This document shows positions 44,672 to 54,051 of a stretch of 64,000 nt of DNA, one piece after another. This stretch comes from CADEDV01 sp964412375 (GTDB taxonomy: Bacteria > Bacteroidota > Bacteroidia > Chitinophagales > Chitinophagaceae), in contig CAYPOD010000001.1 of NCBI GenBank assembly GCA_964412375.1, forward strand, positions 186,001 through 250,000, read 5' to 3'. Position 1 is the stretch's first letter. Each line of letters starts with the position of its first letter. Below the pieces are notes generated by a model. The model saw nothing but the letters and a program-made list of their open reading frames with translations, searched no databases and had not been told where the DNA came from. The position numbers were made by a program, and so were the translations under genes.

Positions 44672-45517
44672 ATGAATACAAAAAATCTGTTACTCGCATT
44701 AACCCTTTCCTCTTTCTCTCTTATCACTGCCTGCAACAAGGACAAAAAAGAAACTGACCCTGAAGTGGAAGCCACTTTTGAGCTCAGTGAAAAGCAGGCC
44801 GTTTCTGAAAGTTTAGCCGATGACGCAAACATCGTATTCTTTGAAGCTGCTGCCAGTGAGGGACTGACTGGCTCCCGCATCAGCCAGTCTTTTCAATCTA
44901 CAAATACGTTGAGTTGTGCCACTGTTACTGTAACACCACAAGCGACTTTTCCTAAAACCATTGTTATTGATTTTGGAACAGGCTGCACTTCTATTGATGG
45001 TGTACTGAGAAAAGGTAAGATCAATATTGTATTATCTGATTCGGTACGCAAACCCGGAACCACTGCTGTGATGAACTTTGATGGGTACCACGTTCATGGC
45101 TTTAAAGTGGAAGGTGTAATAACATGGACCAATACCAGTACACCAAACGGGGTTAGCTGGACAAGGGAAATTGAAGACGGCAAAGTAACCGCTCCGGGAG
45201 GTAACTACTATTGGTTGCATGAAGGAACCAAAAATGTAATCCAAACTGCCGGGGCCAACACTCCTTTTAACCTGCTGGACGATGTTTATTCCATCACGGG
45301 CAATCATACTGTGACTAACCCTGCCGGAAAGACCCGGACAGCTACCATTACCGAAGCATTGGAAAAGAAAGTGATCTGCCATCATGTAAGCAAAGGAAAG
45401 ATCAAACTGGAAGGCCCCAATCACTATGCTATTATTGATTATGGTGATGGCACCTGTGATAAAGTAGCCACCATTTCTATTGACGGCAATCCGCCAAGAA
45501 CATTTTTGTTGCCATAA
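44672..45517 (+). CDS. Hypothetical lipoprotein, second of a paralogous pair
   Basis: This is a 281-residue lipoprotein (lipobox Cys in LITACNKDK, C21). It shares with the protein at 42874-43806 the block KTIVIDFGTGCTSIDG followed by RKGKI, the central TREIEDGKVTAPGGNYYW region and the end CHHVSKGKIKLEG then IIDYGDGTCDKVATISIDG. No known domain is recognised. Acidic helical N-terminal segments after the lipobox differ between the copies. The family is probably a surface or periplasmic protein; role unknown. Confidence 0.75.
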   Translation: MNTKNLLLALTLSSFSLITACNKDKKETDPEVEATFELSEKQAVSESLADDANIVFFEAAASEGLTGSRISQSFQSTNTLSCATVTVTPQATFPKTIVIDFGTGCTSIDGVLRKGKINIVLSDSVRKPGTTAVMNFDGYHVHGFKVEGVITWTNTSTPNGVSWTREIEDGKVTAPGGNYYWLHEGTKNVIQTAGANTPFNLLDDVYSITGNHTVTNPAGKTRTATITEALEKKVICHHVSKGKIKLEGPNHYAIIDYGDGTCDKVATISIDGNPPRTFLLP

Positions 45518-45537
45518 ATACATTACTATACATTTCT

Positions 45538-45575
45538 AAAACCGTTCCGCACCTTTCGGAACGGTTTTTCTTTTT
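45538..45575 (+). terminator. Intrinsic terminator
   Basis: AAAACCGTTCCG and CGGAACGGTTTTT (stem 45541-45549 with 45557-45565, 7-base loop) followed by TTTTCTTTTT. It is a clear rho-independent terminator for the lipoprotein gene ending at 45517. Confidence 0.88.
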
Positions 45576-45601
45576 AGTGGCAGGTATGCATGACAGCCAC
45601 T

Positions 45602-45609
45602 TATCTTTG
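45602..45609 (+). promoter_or_regulatory. -7 box next to the gltX start codon
   Basis: TATCTTTG is a perfect TAnnTTTG and ends 6 bases before the ATG at 45616. If it is used, the gltX mRNA would have almost no leader. Confidence 0.45.
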
Positions 45610-45615
45610 TGATTT

Positions 45616-47142
45616 ATGAGTAAAAGAGTAAGAGTTCGCTTTGCACCTTCACCCACCGGTGGTTTGCATTTGGGAGGTGTGAGAACAGTGCTGTATAACT
45701 ATCTATTTGCCAAAAAACACGGTGGCGATTTTGTGTTGCGCATTGAAGACACGGACCAGAGCCGTTTTGTACCCGGCGCTGAAGAATACATTTTCAAATG
45801 TCTTGAATGGGCCGGGCTGACACCGGATGAAAGTCCCTTGCATGGTGGTGAATATGGTCCATATCGCCAGAGCGAAAGAAAAGAAAGCTACCGCCGTTAT
45901 GCAGAACAGTTGGTGAAGAAAGGATATGCCTATTATGCTTTCGACACACCGGAAGAGCTGGACAAAATGCGGCATGATCATAAAACAGAACAAAACCCTT
46001 CGCCGCAATACGACCATCATATTCGCATGAAAATGCGAAACTCTCTTACACTGCCCGATGAAGAAGTTCAGCAATTATTGAATAAAGGAACCAGGCATGT
46101 CATCCGCATCAGGATGCCGGAAAATGAAACGGTCTCTTTCACCGATATGATCCGCGGCGAAGTAAGTTTCGACACTTCATTGGTGGATGATAAAGTGTTG
46201 CTGAAAGCAGACGGGATGCCCACTTATCATCTTGCTGTGGTAGTGGATGATTATCTCATGAAAATCACTCATGCTTTCCGCGGTGAAGAATGGTTGCCAT
46301 CGGCTCCTGTGCATATACTACTTTGGAAATATTTATTTGGCCTGGAAAATATGCCGCAGTGGGCACACCTGCCTTTGATTCTTGGACCCAATGGCAAACT
46401 CAGTAAAAGAGATGGCGCCAAATATGGTTTCCCCGTTTTTGCCATGAACTGGACAGATCCTAAAACCGGTGAGTTAACAGAAGGTTTTAAGGAAAAAGGA
46501 TTTTTGCCCGAAGCATTCATCAACCTGCTGGCGCTGCTGGGCTGGAACGATGGTACGGAACAGGAAATATTTACAAAAGAAGAGCTGATTGAAAAATTTT
46601 CTATTGAAAGAGTGCATAGCGGGGGCGCCAAATTTGATTACGAAAAAGCAAAATGGTTCAACCATGAATGGATAAAGCGATTGAATACTGCAGATATAAG
46701 ATCGCAGGTTGAACCAATCTTTAAAGAAAAAAACATTACAGGTATTGACAGTTCTTTCCTGGATGAAGTGGTCAGCCTGGTAAAAGACCGTTGCACCCTG
46801 CTCACTGATATTTATGAACAGTCATGGTTCTTTTTTATAAGACCTGAGAAATGGGATGTGGACGCCGTAAAACCCAAATGGAATGATGCAAAGAATTTAT
46901 TTTTTGCAGAACTTATCCGCAACTACGAACTCAGCACTGACTGGGATACGCAAACGTTGGAAAACAATTTCAAAGAAATTGCTGCCGCCAATGAATTAAA
47001 ACCCGGCGAACTGATGCTGCCTTTCCGTGTCATGCTGGTAGGTGGCAAGTTTGGCCCTGCCGTTTTTGACATTGGAGCTTTGTTAGGCAAAGAAGAAACG
47101 ATTGAAAGGATCAAAAAAGCAATTGCAGTCTTTAACGGCTAA
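45616..47142 (+). CDS. gltX: Glutamyl-tRNA synthetase
   Basis: This is a 508-residue class I aminoacyl-tRNA synthetase. The start RVRFAPSPTGGLHLGGVRT contains the HIGH-type motif (HLGG, 18-21), FRGEEWLPSAPVH is conserved, and KLSKRDGAKYGFP holds the KMSKS equivalent. It charges tRNA-Glu with glutamate. The length is normal. A near-leaderless promoter box precedes it and a GT39 gene follows after 30 bases. Confidence 0.97.
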   Translation: MSKRVRVRFAPSPTGGLHLGGVRTVLYNYLFAKKHGGDFVLRIEDTDQSRFVPGAEEYIFKCLEWAGLTPDESPLHGGEYGPYRQSERKESYRRYAEQLVKKGYAYYAFDTPEELDKMRHDHKTEQNPSPQYDHHIRMKMRNSLTLPDEEVQQLLNKGTRHVIRIRMPENETVSFTDMIRGEVSFDTSLVDDKVLLKADGMPTYHLAVVVDDYLMKITHAFRGEEWLPSAPVHILLWKYLFGLENMPQWAHLPLILGPNGKLSKRDGAKYGFPVFAMNWTDPKTGELTEGFKEKGFLPEAFINLLALLGWNDGTEQEIFTKEELIEKFSIERVHSGGAKFDYEKAKWFNHEWIKRLNTADIRSQVEPIFKEKNITGIDSSFLDEVVSLVKDRCTLLTDIYEQSWFFFIRPEKWDVDAVKPKWNDAKNLFFAELIRNYELSTDWDTQTLENNFKEIAAANELKPGELMLPFRVMLVGGKFGPAVFDIGALLGKEETIERIKKAIAVFNG

Positions 47143-47172
47143 GTTTGAAACGGTATTTTGTAACTTGTTTCT

Positions 47173-48699
47173 ATGAAAAGAGCCGAAGCCTACTGGCCAT
47201 TGATTCTCCTGCTGGCAATTACCAAGTTTGTTTTGCCCGGTTTTTTGCAGCATCCGTTGTATGAATTACAAAGGGATGAATTACTTTACTATGAACAAGG
47301 TCAGCACCTGGCCCTTGGTTACCTGGAAAACCCTCCGTTGCTTTCATACTTAGGCCGGGTATCTTCATGGTTCGGTGGTTCTGAAGCCTGGATAAAATTA
47401 TGGCCCTGCCTGTTTGGCGCCGGCACGGTTGTTCTCACCTGCCTTATAACTGCTGAGTTGGGTGGCCGCATATTTGCCCAGTTCATAGCAGGCCTTTGTG
47501 TGATGACCGGCGCCTACATGAGAGTTCATTTTCTTTACCAGCCCAATATCCTGGATGTGTTTTTCTGGACAGCGGCAGTTTATTTTATCATCCGGTATAT
47601 TAATGACAGGCAACCCCGCAATCTTTATTGGTTTTTCATCAGTCTTGCTTTGGGTTTCTGGGGAAAATATTCTGTGATCTTTATTGCTGCTGCGTTGCTT
47701 TTATCCCTGTTACTTTCAAAACACCGGGTTGTTTACAAACAAAAAACGTTTTACATAGCCGCTGCTGTCGCCATCCTCATCATCACACCCAACGTTTGGT
47801 GGCAATACCAGCATAACTGGCCGCTCTTTCACCACATGAAAGAATTGCAGGAAACACAACTGAAATTTATGAACCCTGCAGGGTTTCTCACCGACCAGTT
47901 CATGATGCTGCTAGCCACCACTTTTGTCTGGGTGCCCGGTCTTGTATGGCTTTTACGGCAAAAACAATGGCGGTTTTTAGGTTTTGCCTATTTACTTGTA
48001 ATTGCATTACTCATTTTGGGCAGAGGGAAAAGTTATTATTCACTGGGTATCTACCCGATGCTTTTCGCAGCAGGCGCCCTCGCCTGGGAAAAATGGACAG
48101 AGCGGAGGCATTGGCAACGATATGTTCACACAGCATTCATTGTTGTGCTTACCTATATGATCATGCCCATGCTTTTACCAATATGGGAGCCTGTAAAACT
48201 GGAAGCCTTTTACAAAAAGATCGGCCAGGATCACACCTGGGAAGACCGCAAGAAACATCCGCTGCCACAAGACTTCGCCGATATGCTGGGCTGGAAAGAA
48301 TTGGCGCAAAAAACTGAAACGTTTTTCAACAGCCTGCCAGATTCAGTCAAAAAAAATACAATCATATTTGGCCGGCATTATGGTCATGCCGGGACTCTTA
48401 AATATTACAGTAAGGATAAGATGGTCCGGCAACAAGCAATGACCGATGTAGGTTCTTTCCTGTTATGGATACCCGATGATCTGCAAATGCAGCATATCAT
48501 CCTGCTGGCACGACGGCTGCCCGGCACAGATGATGAAGTGTTCAACCACTTTGAAAAAATCACCGTTGTTGATTCTGTGACCAATCCCTACTCCAGGCAA
48601 TTCGGCGATAAAATCATTTTCTTTGAAAATATTGACACAGCCGGACAGCAACTGGCCCGAGATGGTTTGAAAGCAATGAAAGACAAATTCACCCGGTGA
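47173..48699 (+). CDS. GT39/ArnT-like membrane glycosyltransferase
   Basis: This 508-residue membrane protein has about 11 helices. The first periplasmic loop LQRDELLYYEQGQHLALGYLENPPL carries the acidic pair typical of GT39/GT83 (PMT/ArnT) transferases, which move a sugar from a lipid carrier to an acceptor. A periplasmic C-terminal domain of about 130 residues follows. The acceptor is unknown. A TAAGTTTG octamer at 47140-47147 overlaps the gltX stop and could be its promoter. Confidence 0.8.
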   Translation: MKRAEAYWPLILLLAITKFVLPGFLQHPLYELQRDELLYYEQGQHLALGYLENPPLLSYLGRVSSWFGGSEAWIKLWPCLFGAGTVVLTCLITAELGGRIFAQFIAGLCVMTGAYMRVHFLYQPNILDVFFWTAAVYFIIRYINDRQPRNLYWFFISLALGFWGKYSVIFIAAALLLSLLLSKHRVVYKQKTFYIAAAVAILIITPNVWWQYQHNWPLFHHMKELQETQLKFMNPAGFLTDQFMMLLATTFVWVPGLVWLLRQKQWRFLGFAYLLVIALLILGRGKSYYSLGIYPMLFAAGALAWEKWTERRHWQRYVHTAFIVVLTYMIMPMLLPIWEPVKLEAFYKKIGQDHTWEDRKKHPLPQDFADMLGWKELAQKTETFFNSLPDSVKKNTIIFGRHYGHAGTLKYYSKDKMVRQQAMTDVGSFLLWIPDDLQMQHIILLARRLPGTDDEVFNHFEKITVVDSVTNPYSRQFGDKIIFFENIDTAGQQLARDGLKAMKDKFTR

Positions 48700-49692
48700 T
48701 CATCCCTGTTGTTGTATCAACTGCATTACAGCAGCTATTTCGTTTGCACCTAACTCTACAACCAGGATTTTATCTTGTTGCTGAAGTTCAAACAAACCGC
48801 TGGTATTAAGCTGCACCTGTCCGGGGTTTCGGATACCAGGTATAACTGTTGAAACTTCGGGGTAGCTCAGAATATAACTCAATGCAAGTTGCGTTTTAGT
48901 GCAGCCGTATTTATTACATAAATCCCAAACAGGCTTCAGCGCATTTTTGGAAGCGTCAATTACTTCCTTTGTCACCCTGTTTTTCCTGTGATCATTAGCA
49001 GTAAAAGCGATGCCCTCATCAAATTTCCCTGTCAGCAAGCCAAATTGCAATGGCATCCGGGCTATGATTCCATAGCCTTTTTCAACAGCATTCGAAAATA
49101 AAGGCAATGCCCGCTGGTTGAGTAAATTGAACACTAACTGAAATCCGTTTCCAAAATTATTTCCCAGCAGGAACTCTGCTTCGGGTAAAGGATCAAATGT
49201 ATTCAGCGATAAGCCCCAATAGCGGATCTTGCCCTGTCGCTGCAGTTCCTGCATTGCTTCAATACATGCTCCCTGTTGCAAGTGAGATAAACGGGCAGTA
49301 TGCAATTGGTAATAATCAATTCTTTCCCGTCTTAACCGTTTTAAACTGGCATCACAGGCAGCAATGATATATTCTTTGGAATAATCAGTAGTGAACTGCC
49401 CGTTGCGGGAAACATTTCCCACCTTGGTTGCAACAATAATCCCGTCTTTATTGGCTATTGTTTGCCCAATAAGATTTTCAGAATGACCAAGCCCGTAAAT
49501 ATCAGCCGTATCAAAAAAATTTATCCCCGCATCCAGCGCTGCATGGAGCGCAGCAATGGATACGGAATCATCAGCATCACCCCATCCGATAGCTGTGTTG
49601 CCGATCATAGCCCCGCCGCCTATCGCCCAGGCGCCAAAGCCTATTTCACTTACCAGCAGATCTGTATTACCAAATTTCCTGTATTGCATCAC
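48700..49692 (-). CDS. Aldo/keto reductase
   Basis: This is a 330-residue NADPH-dependent aldo/keto reductase. It has INFFDTADIYGLGHSENLIG (catalytic Asp and Tyr), IIVATKVGN (Lys) and IDYYQLHTARL (His) making the full tetrad, and the C-terminal STVIPGIRNPGQVQLN cofactor site. Substrate cannot be told. It converges end to end with the GT39 gene (stop codons adjacent) and is divergent from the cobalamin-binding gene. Confidence 0.93.
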   Translation of the reverse strand: MMQYRKFGNTDLLVSEIGFGAWAIGGGAMIGNTAIGWGDADDSVSIAALHAALDAGINFFDTADIYGLGHSENLIGQTIANKDGIIVATKVGNVSRNGQFTTDYSKEYIIAACDASLKRLRRERIDYYQLHTARLSHLQQGACIEAMQELQRQGKIRYWGLSLNTFDPLPEAEFLLGNNFGNGFQLVFNLLNQRALPLFSNAVEKGYGIIARMPLQFGLLTGKFDEGIAFTANDHRKNRVTKEVIDASKNALKPVWDLCNKYGCTKTQLALSYILSYPEVSTVIPGIRNPGQVQLNTSGLFELQQQDKILVVELGANEIAAVMQLIQQQG

Positions 49693-49720
49693 CCAATTTA
49701 CAACCTTAGTTAAAGAAACG

Positions 49721-49728
49721 TATTTTTG
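49721..49728 (+). promoter_or_regulatory. -7 box of the cobalamin-binding subunit gene
   Basis: TATTTTTG is a perfect TAnnTTTG located 22 bases before the ATG at 49751. A TTTA element 20 bases further upstream could serve as the -33 element. Confidence 0.5.
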
Positions 49729-49750
49729 AAGTTATTAACCCAATTGCTAT

Positions 49751-50158
49751 ATGAACAGACCCATCCGAGTGCTGGTTGCCAAAGTTGGACTGGACGGTCA
49801 CGACCGTGGGGCCAAAGTTATCGCCACGGCCTTGCGGGATGCTGGTATGGAAGTTATTTATACCGGGTTGCGGCAAACGCCGGAGATGGTGGTGAATGCC
49901 GCCCTGCAGGAAGATGTGGATGCCATTGGCGTCAGCATTCTCAGCGGTGCACACATGACGGTATTTCCCAAACTGGTTGAGTTGATGAAACATAAAGAAA
50001 TGACTGATGTGCTGCTCACAGGCGGCGGCATCATTCCTGAAGACGATATGCAGGCGTTGAACAAAGCCGGTGTAGGAAAATTATTTGCACCCGGCACCCC
50101 CACTTCTGAAATCAGTGAGTATATTACAGCATGGGTGAAGGAACACCGTAATTTTTGA
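49751..50158 (+). CDS. Cobalamin-binding small subunit of an acyl-CoA mutase
   Basis: This 135-residue protein is a stand-alone B12-binding domain. It has VAKVGLDGHDRGAK with the DxHxxG motif whose His coordinates cobalt, VSILSGAH, and LLTGGGIIPEDD. It matches the C-terminal domain of methylmalonyl-CoA mutase and the small subunits of isobutyryl- or hydroxyisobutyryl-CoA mutase. The large catalytic subunit is not in the window. The next gene is unrelated, so it appears monocistronic. Confidence 0.92.
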   Translation: MNRPIRVLVAKVGLDGHDRGAKVIATALRDAGMEVIYTGLRQTPEMVVNAALQEDVDAIGVSILSGAHMTVFPKLVELMKHKEMTDVLLTGGGIIPEDDMQALNKAGVGKLFAPGTPTSEISEYITAWVKEHRNF

Positions 50159-50218
50159 AGTTGCCCCCCGTCACGATTGCTTCCATAAAACGTTTTTGTC
50201 AATTGATTCTTTCGTAAA

Positions 50219-50226
50219 TTCATTTG
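50219..50226 (+). promoter_or_regulatory. Candidate -7 box of the ATP-grasp operon
   Basis: TTCATTTG resembles TAnnTTTG and ends 3 bases before the ATG at 50230. A TTTTTG element about 20 bases upstream fits the -33 position. The mRNA would be leaderless or nearly so. Confidence 0.4.
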
Positions 50227-50229
50227 CGT

Positions 50230-51675
50230 ATGGAAGAGCATTCTCTTTTGGCCGGCTATAAGGTGGAGACCCGTGTGTGGGATGAAATGTTTGGTGCCGG
50301 AGGCGTCCGGGATTCATACCGCAATTTTGTATTGGCTATCGAAAATTTATCGGCAGGTGAAATGAATCACAAAGATGAACTGGCCAAAAAATTGTTCATG
50401 AGCCAGGGAATCACGTTCACAGTATATAGCAGCGGCGAGGGCATTGAAAAAATTTTTCCCTTCGATATCATTCCCCGCATCCTGGAAGCGGCGGAGTGGA
50501 AACATATTGAAGAAGGCATCAAACAGCGGCTGAAAGCGTTGAATATCTTTCTGAAAGATATTTACAACCAGCAATTCATCATCAAAGATGGTATTGTTCC
50601 TGCCAAACTGATCTACTCCTGCCCTAATTTTATCAGGCAGATGGTAGGAGTGGATGTACCCTATGATATCTATACGCATATCTCGGGCATTGACCTGATC
50701 CGTGACCATGACGGCACTTATTATGTGCTGGAAGATAACCTGCGAACTCCATCCGGTGTTTCCTATATGCTGGAAAACAGGAGCATCACTTACCGTATAT
50801 TTCCCGACCTGTTACCAAAAAATAATGTTCGCTCTGTTAAAGATTATCCGGACCTCTTGCTGAAAAACCTGATGGCATTAGCCAGTCGTCAAAAAAGCGA
50901 TCCCACTGTGGTGTTACTTACGCCGGGTATTTATAACTCTGCCTATTTTGAACACACCACCCTTGCAAGACTGATGGGTATTGAACTGGTGGAAGGAAGC
51001 GACCTGGTAGTGGATAATCACCGGGTATATATGAAAACCACCACAGGTCTGAAACAGGTGGATGTAATATACCGGCGGGTGGATGATGATTTTATTGACC
51101 CGCTGGTATTCCGTCCCGACAGTATGCTGGGAGTGCCGGGTATCTATGGCGCCTACCGGACCGGGCATGTGGCTATCGTGAATGCGATGGGCAATGGCGT
51201 GGCTGATGATAAAGCAGTTTACTCCTATGTGCCGGCGATGATCCGTTATTACCTGAATGAAGAACCTATTCTGAAAAATGTACCCACCTACCAGTTGGCC
51301 ATACCCGAAAACCGGAAACTCGTTTTTGAGAACATGGATAAAATGGTGATCAAAAAAACTAATGAATCCGGCGGCTATGGCATGCTGATCGGCAGCGCTG
51401 CCACTGAAAAGCAGATGGAGGAATTTAAAATAGCGATAGAAGAAGACCCGAGAAGTTTTATTGCCCAACCCATCATCAGTCTTTCATCCGCTCCCTGCTA
51501 TATTAATGGTAAACTGCAGCCGAGGCGGGTTGACCTGCGGCCCTATGCGTTGTTCGGGCCTGACGGCATTGACATTGTTCCGGGCGGACTCACCAGGGTG
51601 GCACTGACTGAGGGCTCACTGGTTGTGAATTCATCACAGGGAGGTGGCAGTAAAGATACCTGGGTGCTGGGCTGA
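50230..51675 (+). CDS. Circularly permuted type 2 ATP-grasp protein
   Basis: This 481-residue protein starts at the ATG at 50230; an in-frame TTG two codons earlier is inside the promoter box. Typical segments are LLAGYKVETRVWDEMF, YVLEDNLRTPSGVSYMLENR, VIKKTNESGGYGMLIG and ALTEGSLVVNSSQGGGSKDTWV at the end. This family forms a conserved trio with alpha-E and transglutaminase-like proteins, thought to make or attach an unknown peptide-like product. All three genes are in order here with gaps of 62 and 20 bases. Confidence 0.92.
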   Translation: MEEHSLLAGYKVETRVWDEMFGAGGVRDSYRNFVLAIENLSAGEMNHKDELAKKLFMSQGITFTVYSSGEGIEKIFPFDIIPRILEAAEWKHIEEGIKQRLKALNIFLKDIYNQQFIIKDGIVPAKLIYSCPNFIRQMVGVDVPYDIYTHISGIDLIRDHDGTYYVLEDNLRTPSGVSYMLENRSITYRIFPDLLPKNNVRSVKDYPDLLLKNLMALASRQKSDPTVVLLTPGIYNSAYFEHTTLARLMGIELVEGSDLVVDNHRVYMKTTTGLKQVDVIYRRVDDDFIDPLVFRPDSMLGVPGIYGAYRTGHVAIVNAMGNGVADDKAVYSYVPAMIRYYLNEEPILKNVPTYQLAIPENRKLVFENMDKMVIKKTNESGGYGMLIGSAATEKQMEEFKIAIEEDPRSFIAQPIISLSSAPCYINGKLQPRRVDLRPYALFGPDGIDIVPGGLTRVALTEGSLVVNSSQGGGSKDTWVLG

Positions 51676-51737
51676 GCATGAAGAGTTATATGTAGAGAAG
51701 ATTTAATAATGATAATAACCAAGCTAATAAAGAGACA

Positions 51738-52673
51738 ATGCTAAGCAGGGTGGCTGATTCAGTTTTCTGGTTGGCCCGGTATATGGAACGGACCAACGGT
51801 ATGCTGCGCATACTTCGCACCAACTATATTTCTTCACAGGATGAAGTAAAGGATTTTAGCTGGCAAACCTTGTTGCATAATTACAGTGATGCGCCGCTTG
51901 AAGAATTAAACATCATCGGCAACCAGTCTGTTAAAGTGCTGGAACATTTGCTGCTTGATAAAAATAACGGGGCTTCAGTTTACAATAATATTACCAGGGC
52001 CAGGGAAAATGCAAGGGCTGTACAGGATCATATCACCAAAGAAGTGTGGCAATGCCTCAATGATTATTATCACCTGATAAGAAACCAGCAAATTCATGAA
52101 CAGGTTTTGCATGGCGATCCTGTCACCGCTATGGATTCACTGATCCACCAGGGAATGCTATACCATGGAATAGTAGATATAACCATGGCCCGCGGCGAAG
52201 GTTTCACCTATCTCAATATTGGAAAATTCCTGGAGAGGGCTATCCTTTCTGTGGATATGCTTAATATTAAATTGACAGAGCTGAACTACAATCTGCAACA
52301 CCCTGTTGAAGTGCCGGCCCTTCGTTATTTACTTTATTCCTTATCAGGCTATGAATTATATTTAAAAACACATCGTGGAAATTTCCAGGCAGATTATGTG
52401 TTGCAGCAGATACTATATAACGAAAATTTTCCGCATTCCCTGATCTACTGCCTCAAACAGATATTCAGGTATTTTGAGCGGCTTGAAGGTGAAAGCTTGC
52501 CGGAAAGCTATAAGAAACTGGAATTCCTCATCGGCCGTTCGATGAACAATGTAAAATACAGTTCTGTCAACACAGCCGACAGTGATGGATTAAAAACATT
52601 TTTACAACAAACAAGAAAAGAATTGGTAAGTATTGCTGCCGCTTTCAGCCAGTACTATTTTGGCAATTCCTGA
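51738..52673 (+). CDS. Alpha-E domain protein
   Basis: This is a 311-residue all-helical alpha-E protein. Its start MLSRVADSVFWLARYMERTNG and the central ARGEGFTYLNIGKFLERA are signature segments. It is always associated with the circularly permuted ATP-grasp protein, as here. The biochemical role is not established; a scaffold or carrier role in the trio has been proposed for the family. Confidence 0.93.
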   Translation: MLSRVADSVFWLARYMERTNGMLRILRTNYISSQDEVKDFSWQTLLHNYSDAPLEELNIIGNQSVKVLEHLLLDKNNGASVYNNITRARENARAVQDHITKEVWQCLNDYYHLIRNQQIHEQVLHGDPVTAMDSLIHQGMLYHGIVDITMARGEGFTYLNIGKFLERAILSVDMLNIKLTELNYNLQHPVEVPALRYLLYSLSGYELYLKTHRGNFQADYVLQQILYNENFPHSLIYCLKQIFRYFERLEGESLPESYKKLEFLIGRSMNNVKYSSVNTADSDGLKTFLQQTRKELVSIAAAFSQYYFGNS

Positions 52674-52693
52674 TTGACCACCATTTTATAATT

Positions 52694-53650
52694 ATGCCCA
52701 GGTACCGCATCAAACATATCACCCGCTACTCCTACCCTTCACCCGTAATTGACAGTGTGAACCAGGTGATGCTCTTTCCCATTGATGATGCACAGCAGGA
52801 AGTGAAACAGCATGAATTGCTCATCACCCACCAGCCATCGGTGGAAGTATTCACGGATTATTTTGGAAACAAGACCGGTATCTTTTCAGTGATCAAGCCG
52901 CATAGCCAGTTAACCATCGAGTCCATCATTGAAGTAATCGTTCATGAAGCGCAGTTGCCGTCCGTTGATGCAGATGTTTCAACGCAATGGACCAGCCTGG
53001 AGATTAGCCGGGAGCAGTTTCCTTATATGGATTTCATGTTTACGGAAAACTGCGATGCTGCTGATGAGATCAATGCAGTGCTGCAGTCAATGATGAACGA
53101 TGAAATCTCTCCGTTCGGAATAGCTGAGCAACTATCTGCTTTTGTTTTTAATCATTTTGAGTATAAAAAAGGCATCACCAATGTAGAAACGAAAGTGGAT
53201 GAGATATGGAAACTGAAAGCTGGTGTTTGCCAGGATTTTGCCCATGTGATGCTGGTGATGCTGCGGATGATCGGCATACCGGCCCGCTATGTAAGCGGCT
53301 ATATCTGCCCGAAAAATCATGAGCTGAGGGGCGAAGGAGCCACCCATGCCTGGGTGGAAGCATATATACCTTCTCATGGCTGGATCGGTCTTGATCCTAC
53401 CAACAATTGCATCGCCGGCGACAGGCATGTGCGGCTGGCTATTGGCAGAAATTTTACTGACTGCACACCTGTGAAAGGAACCTACAAGGGTTCTTCTGAA
53501 CACACCCTGGAAGTATCGGTAAGCATTGAAAACGGCAGCCCTAAACAACATGACCCGGCTGTTACACCGGTCTTTACCTACCAGGTGCATAATCCCGGCG
53601 AGCGGGATAATTCATACCGGCGGTTTATGGAAATGCAGCAACAGCAGTGA
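52694..53650 (+). CDS. Transglutaminase-like cysteine protease of the ATP-grasp trio
   Basis: This is a 318-residue protein with an N-terminal beta domain (YRIKHITRYSYPSPV) and a transglutaminase core. The catalytic triad is complete: C179 in AGVCQDFAH, H218 in ATHAWVEA and D234 in GLDPTNN. It is the third member of the conserved trio and probably acts on the product or protein partner of the ATP-grasp enzyme. Cytoplasmic; no signal peptide. Confidence 0.93.
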   Translation: MPRYRIKHITRYSYPSPVIDSVNQVMLFPIDDAQQEVKQHELLITHQPSVEVFTDYFGNKTGIFSVIKPHSQLTIESIIEVIVHEAQLPSVDADVSTQWTSLEISREQFPYMDFMFTENCDAADEINAVLQSMMNDEISPFGIAEQLSAFVFNHFEYKKGITNVETKVDEIWKLKAGVCQDFAHVMLVMLRMIGIPARYVSGYICPKNHELRGEGATHAWVEAYIPSHGWIGLDPTNNCIAGDRHVRLAIGRNFTDCTPVKGTYKGSSEHTLEVSVSIENGSPKQHDPAVTPVFTYQVHNPGERDNSYRRFMEMQQQQ

Positions 53651-54051
53651 TCAGTAGGTGCAATACTCAAAAAAGAGATTTCTTTAACTTCATCACCAGG
53701 CGTTTCATCCTTGTTCTTACACTGTGCATTAAGTAAAATATACCCTTGAATCAGGGAAATTGTTTTTGAAAACGGTCAGCCAGCATCGTTAACCCTCCAC
53801 TAACCATTAATCTTATTCATGAAATTAATAGCAATTCAGCGAATTGTTCAAATCCTCAAAGAATCTTTTTATTCAGCCTTGCTTTATCGCTGACCGTTTT
53901 TGCCTGGATTCGTATCATTTTTTATGAAGTGCCCTTTTCAGCAGAAGATCCGCTTAACTTTGTCCGTATCATCATTGCAGGCTGGGTGATGATTTTGTTA
54001 CTAAGATCAATATTTGAATTTATTGTATTCATGGGCTTCTTTTTTCAGCAA
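53651..54051 (+). other. Gene-poor stretch with remains of a possible membrane-protein N-terminus
   Basis: Bases 53651-53818 hold nothing I can support. An ATG at 53819 opens a short frame (MKLIAIQRIVQILKES) that stops at 53893. A second frame, open without an ATG from about 53860, encodes two hydrophobic helices (IFLFSLALSLTVFAWIRIIF and IIIAGWVMILLL) and runs straight into the lipoprotein at 54052. Joining the two at the TTTTT run (53866-53870) by a one-base shift would give one continuous three-helix protein. Confidence 0.4.
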
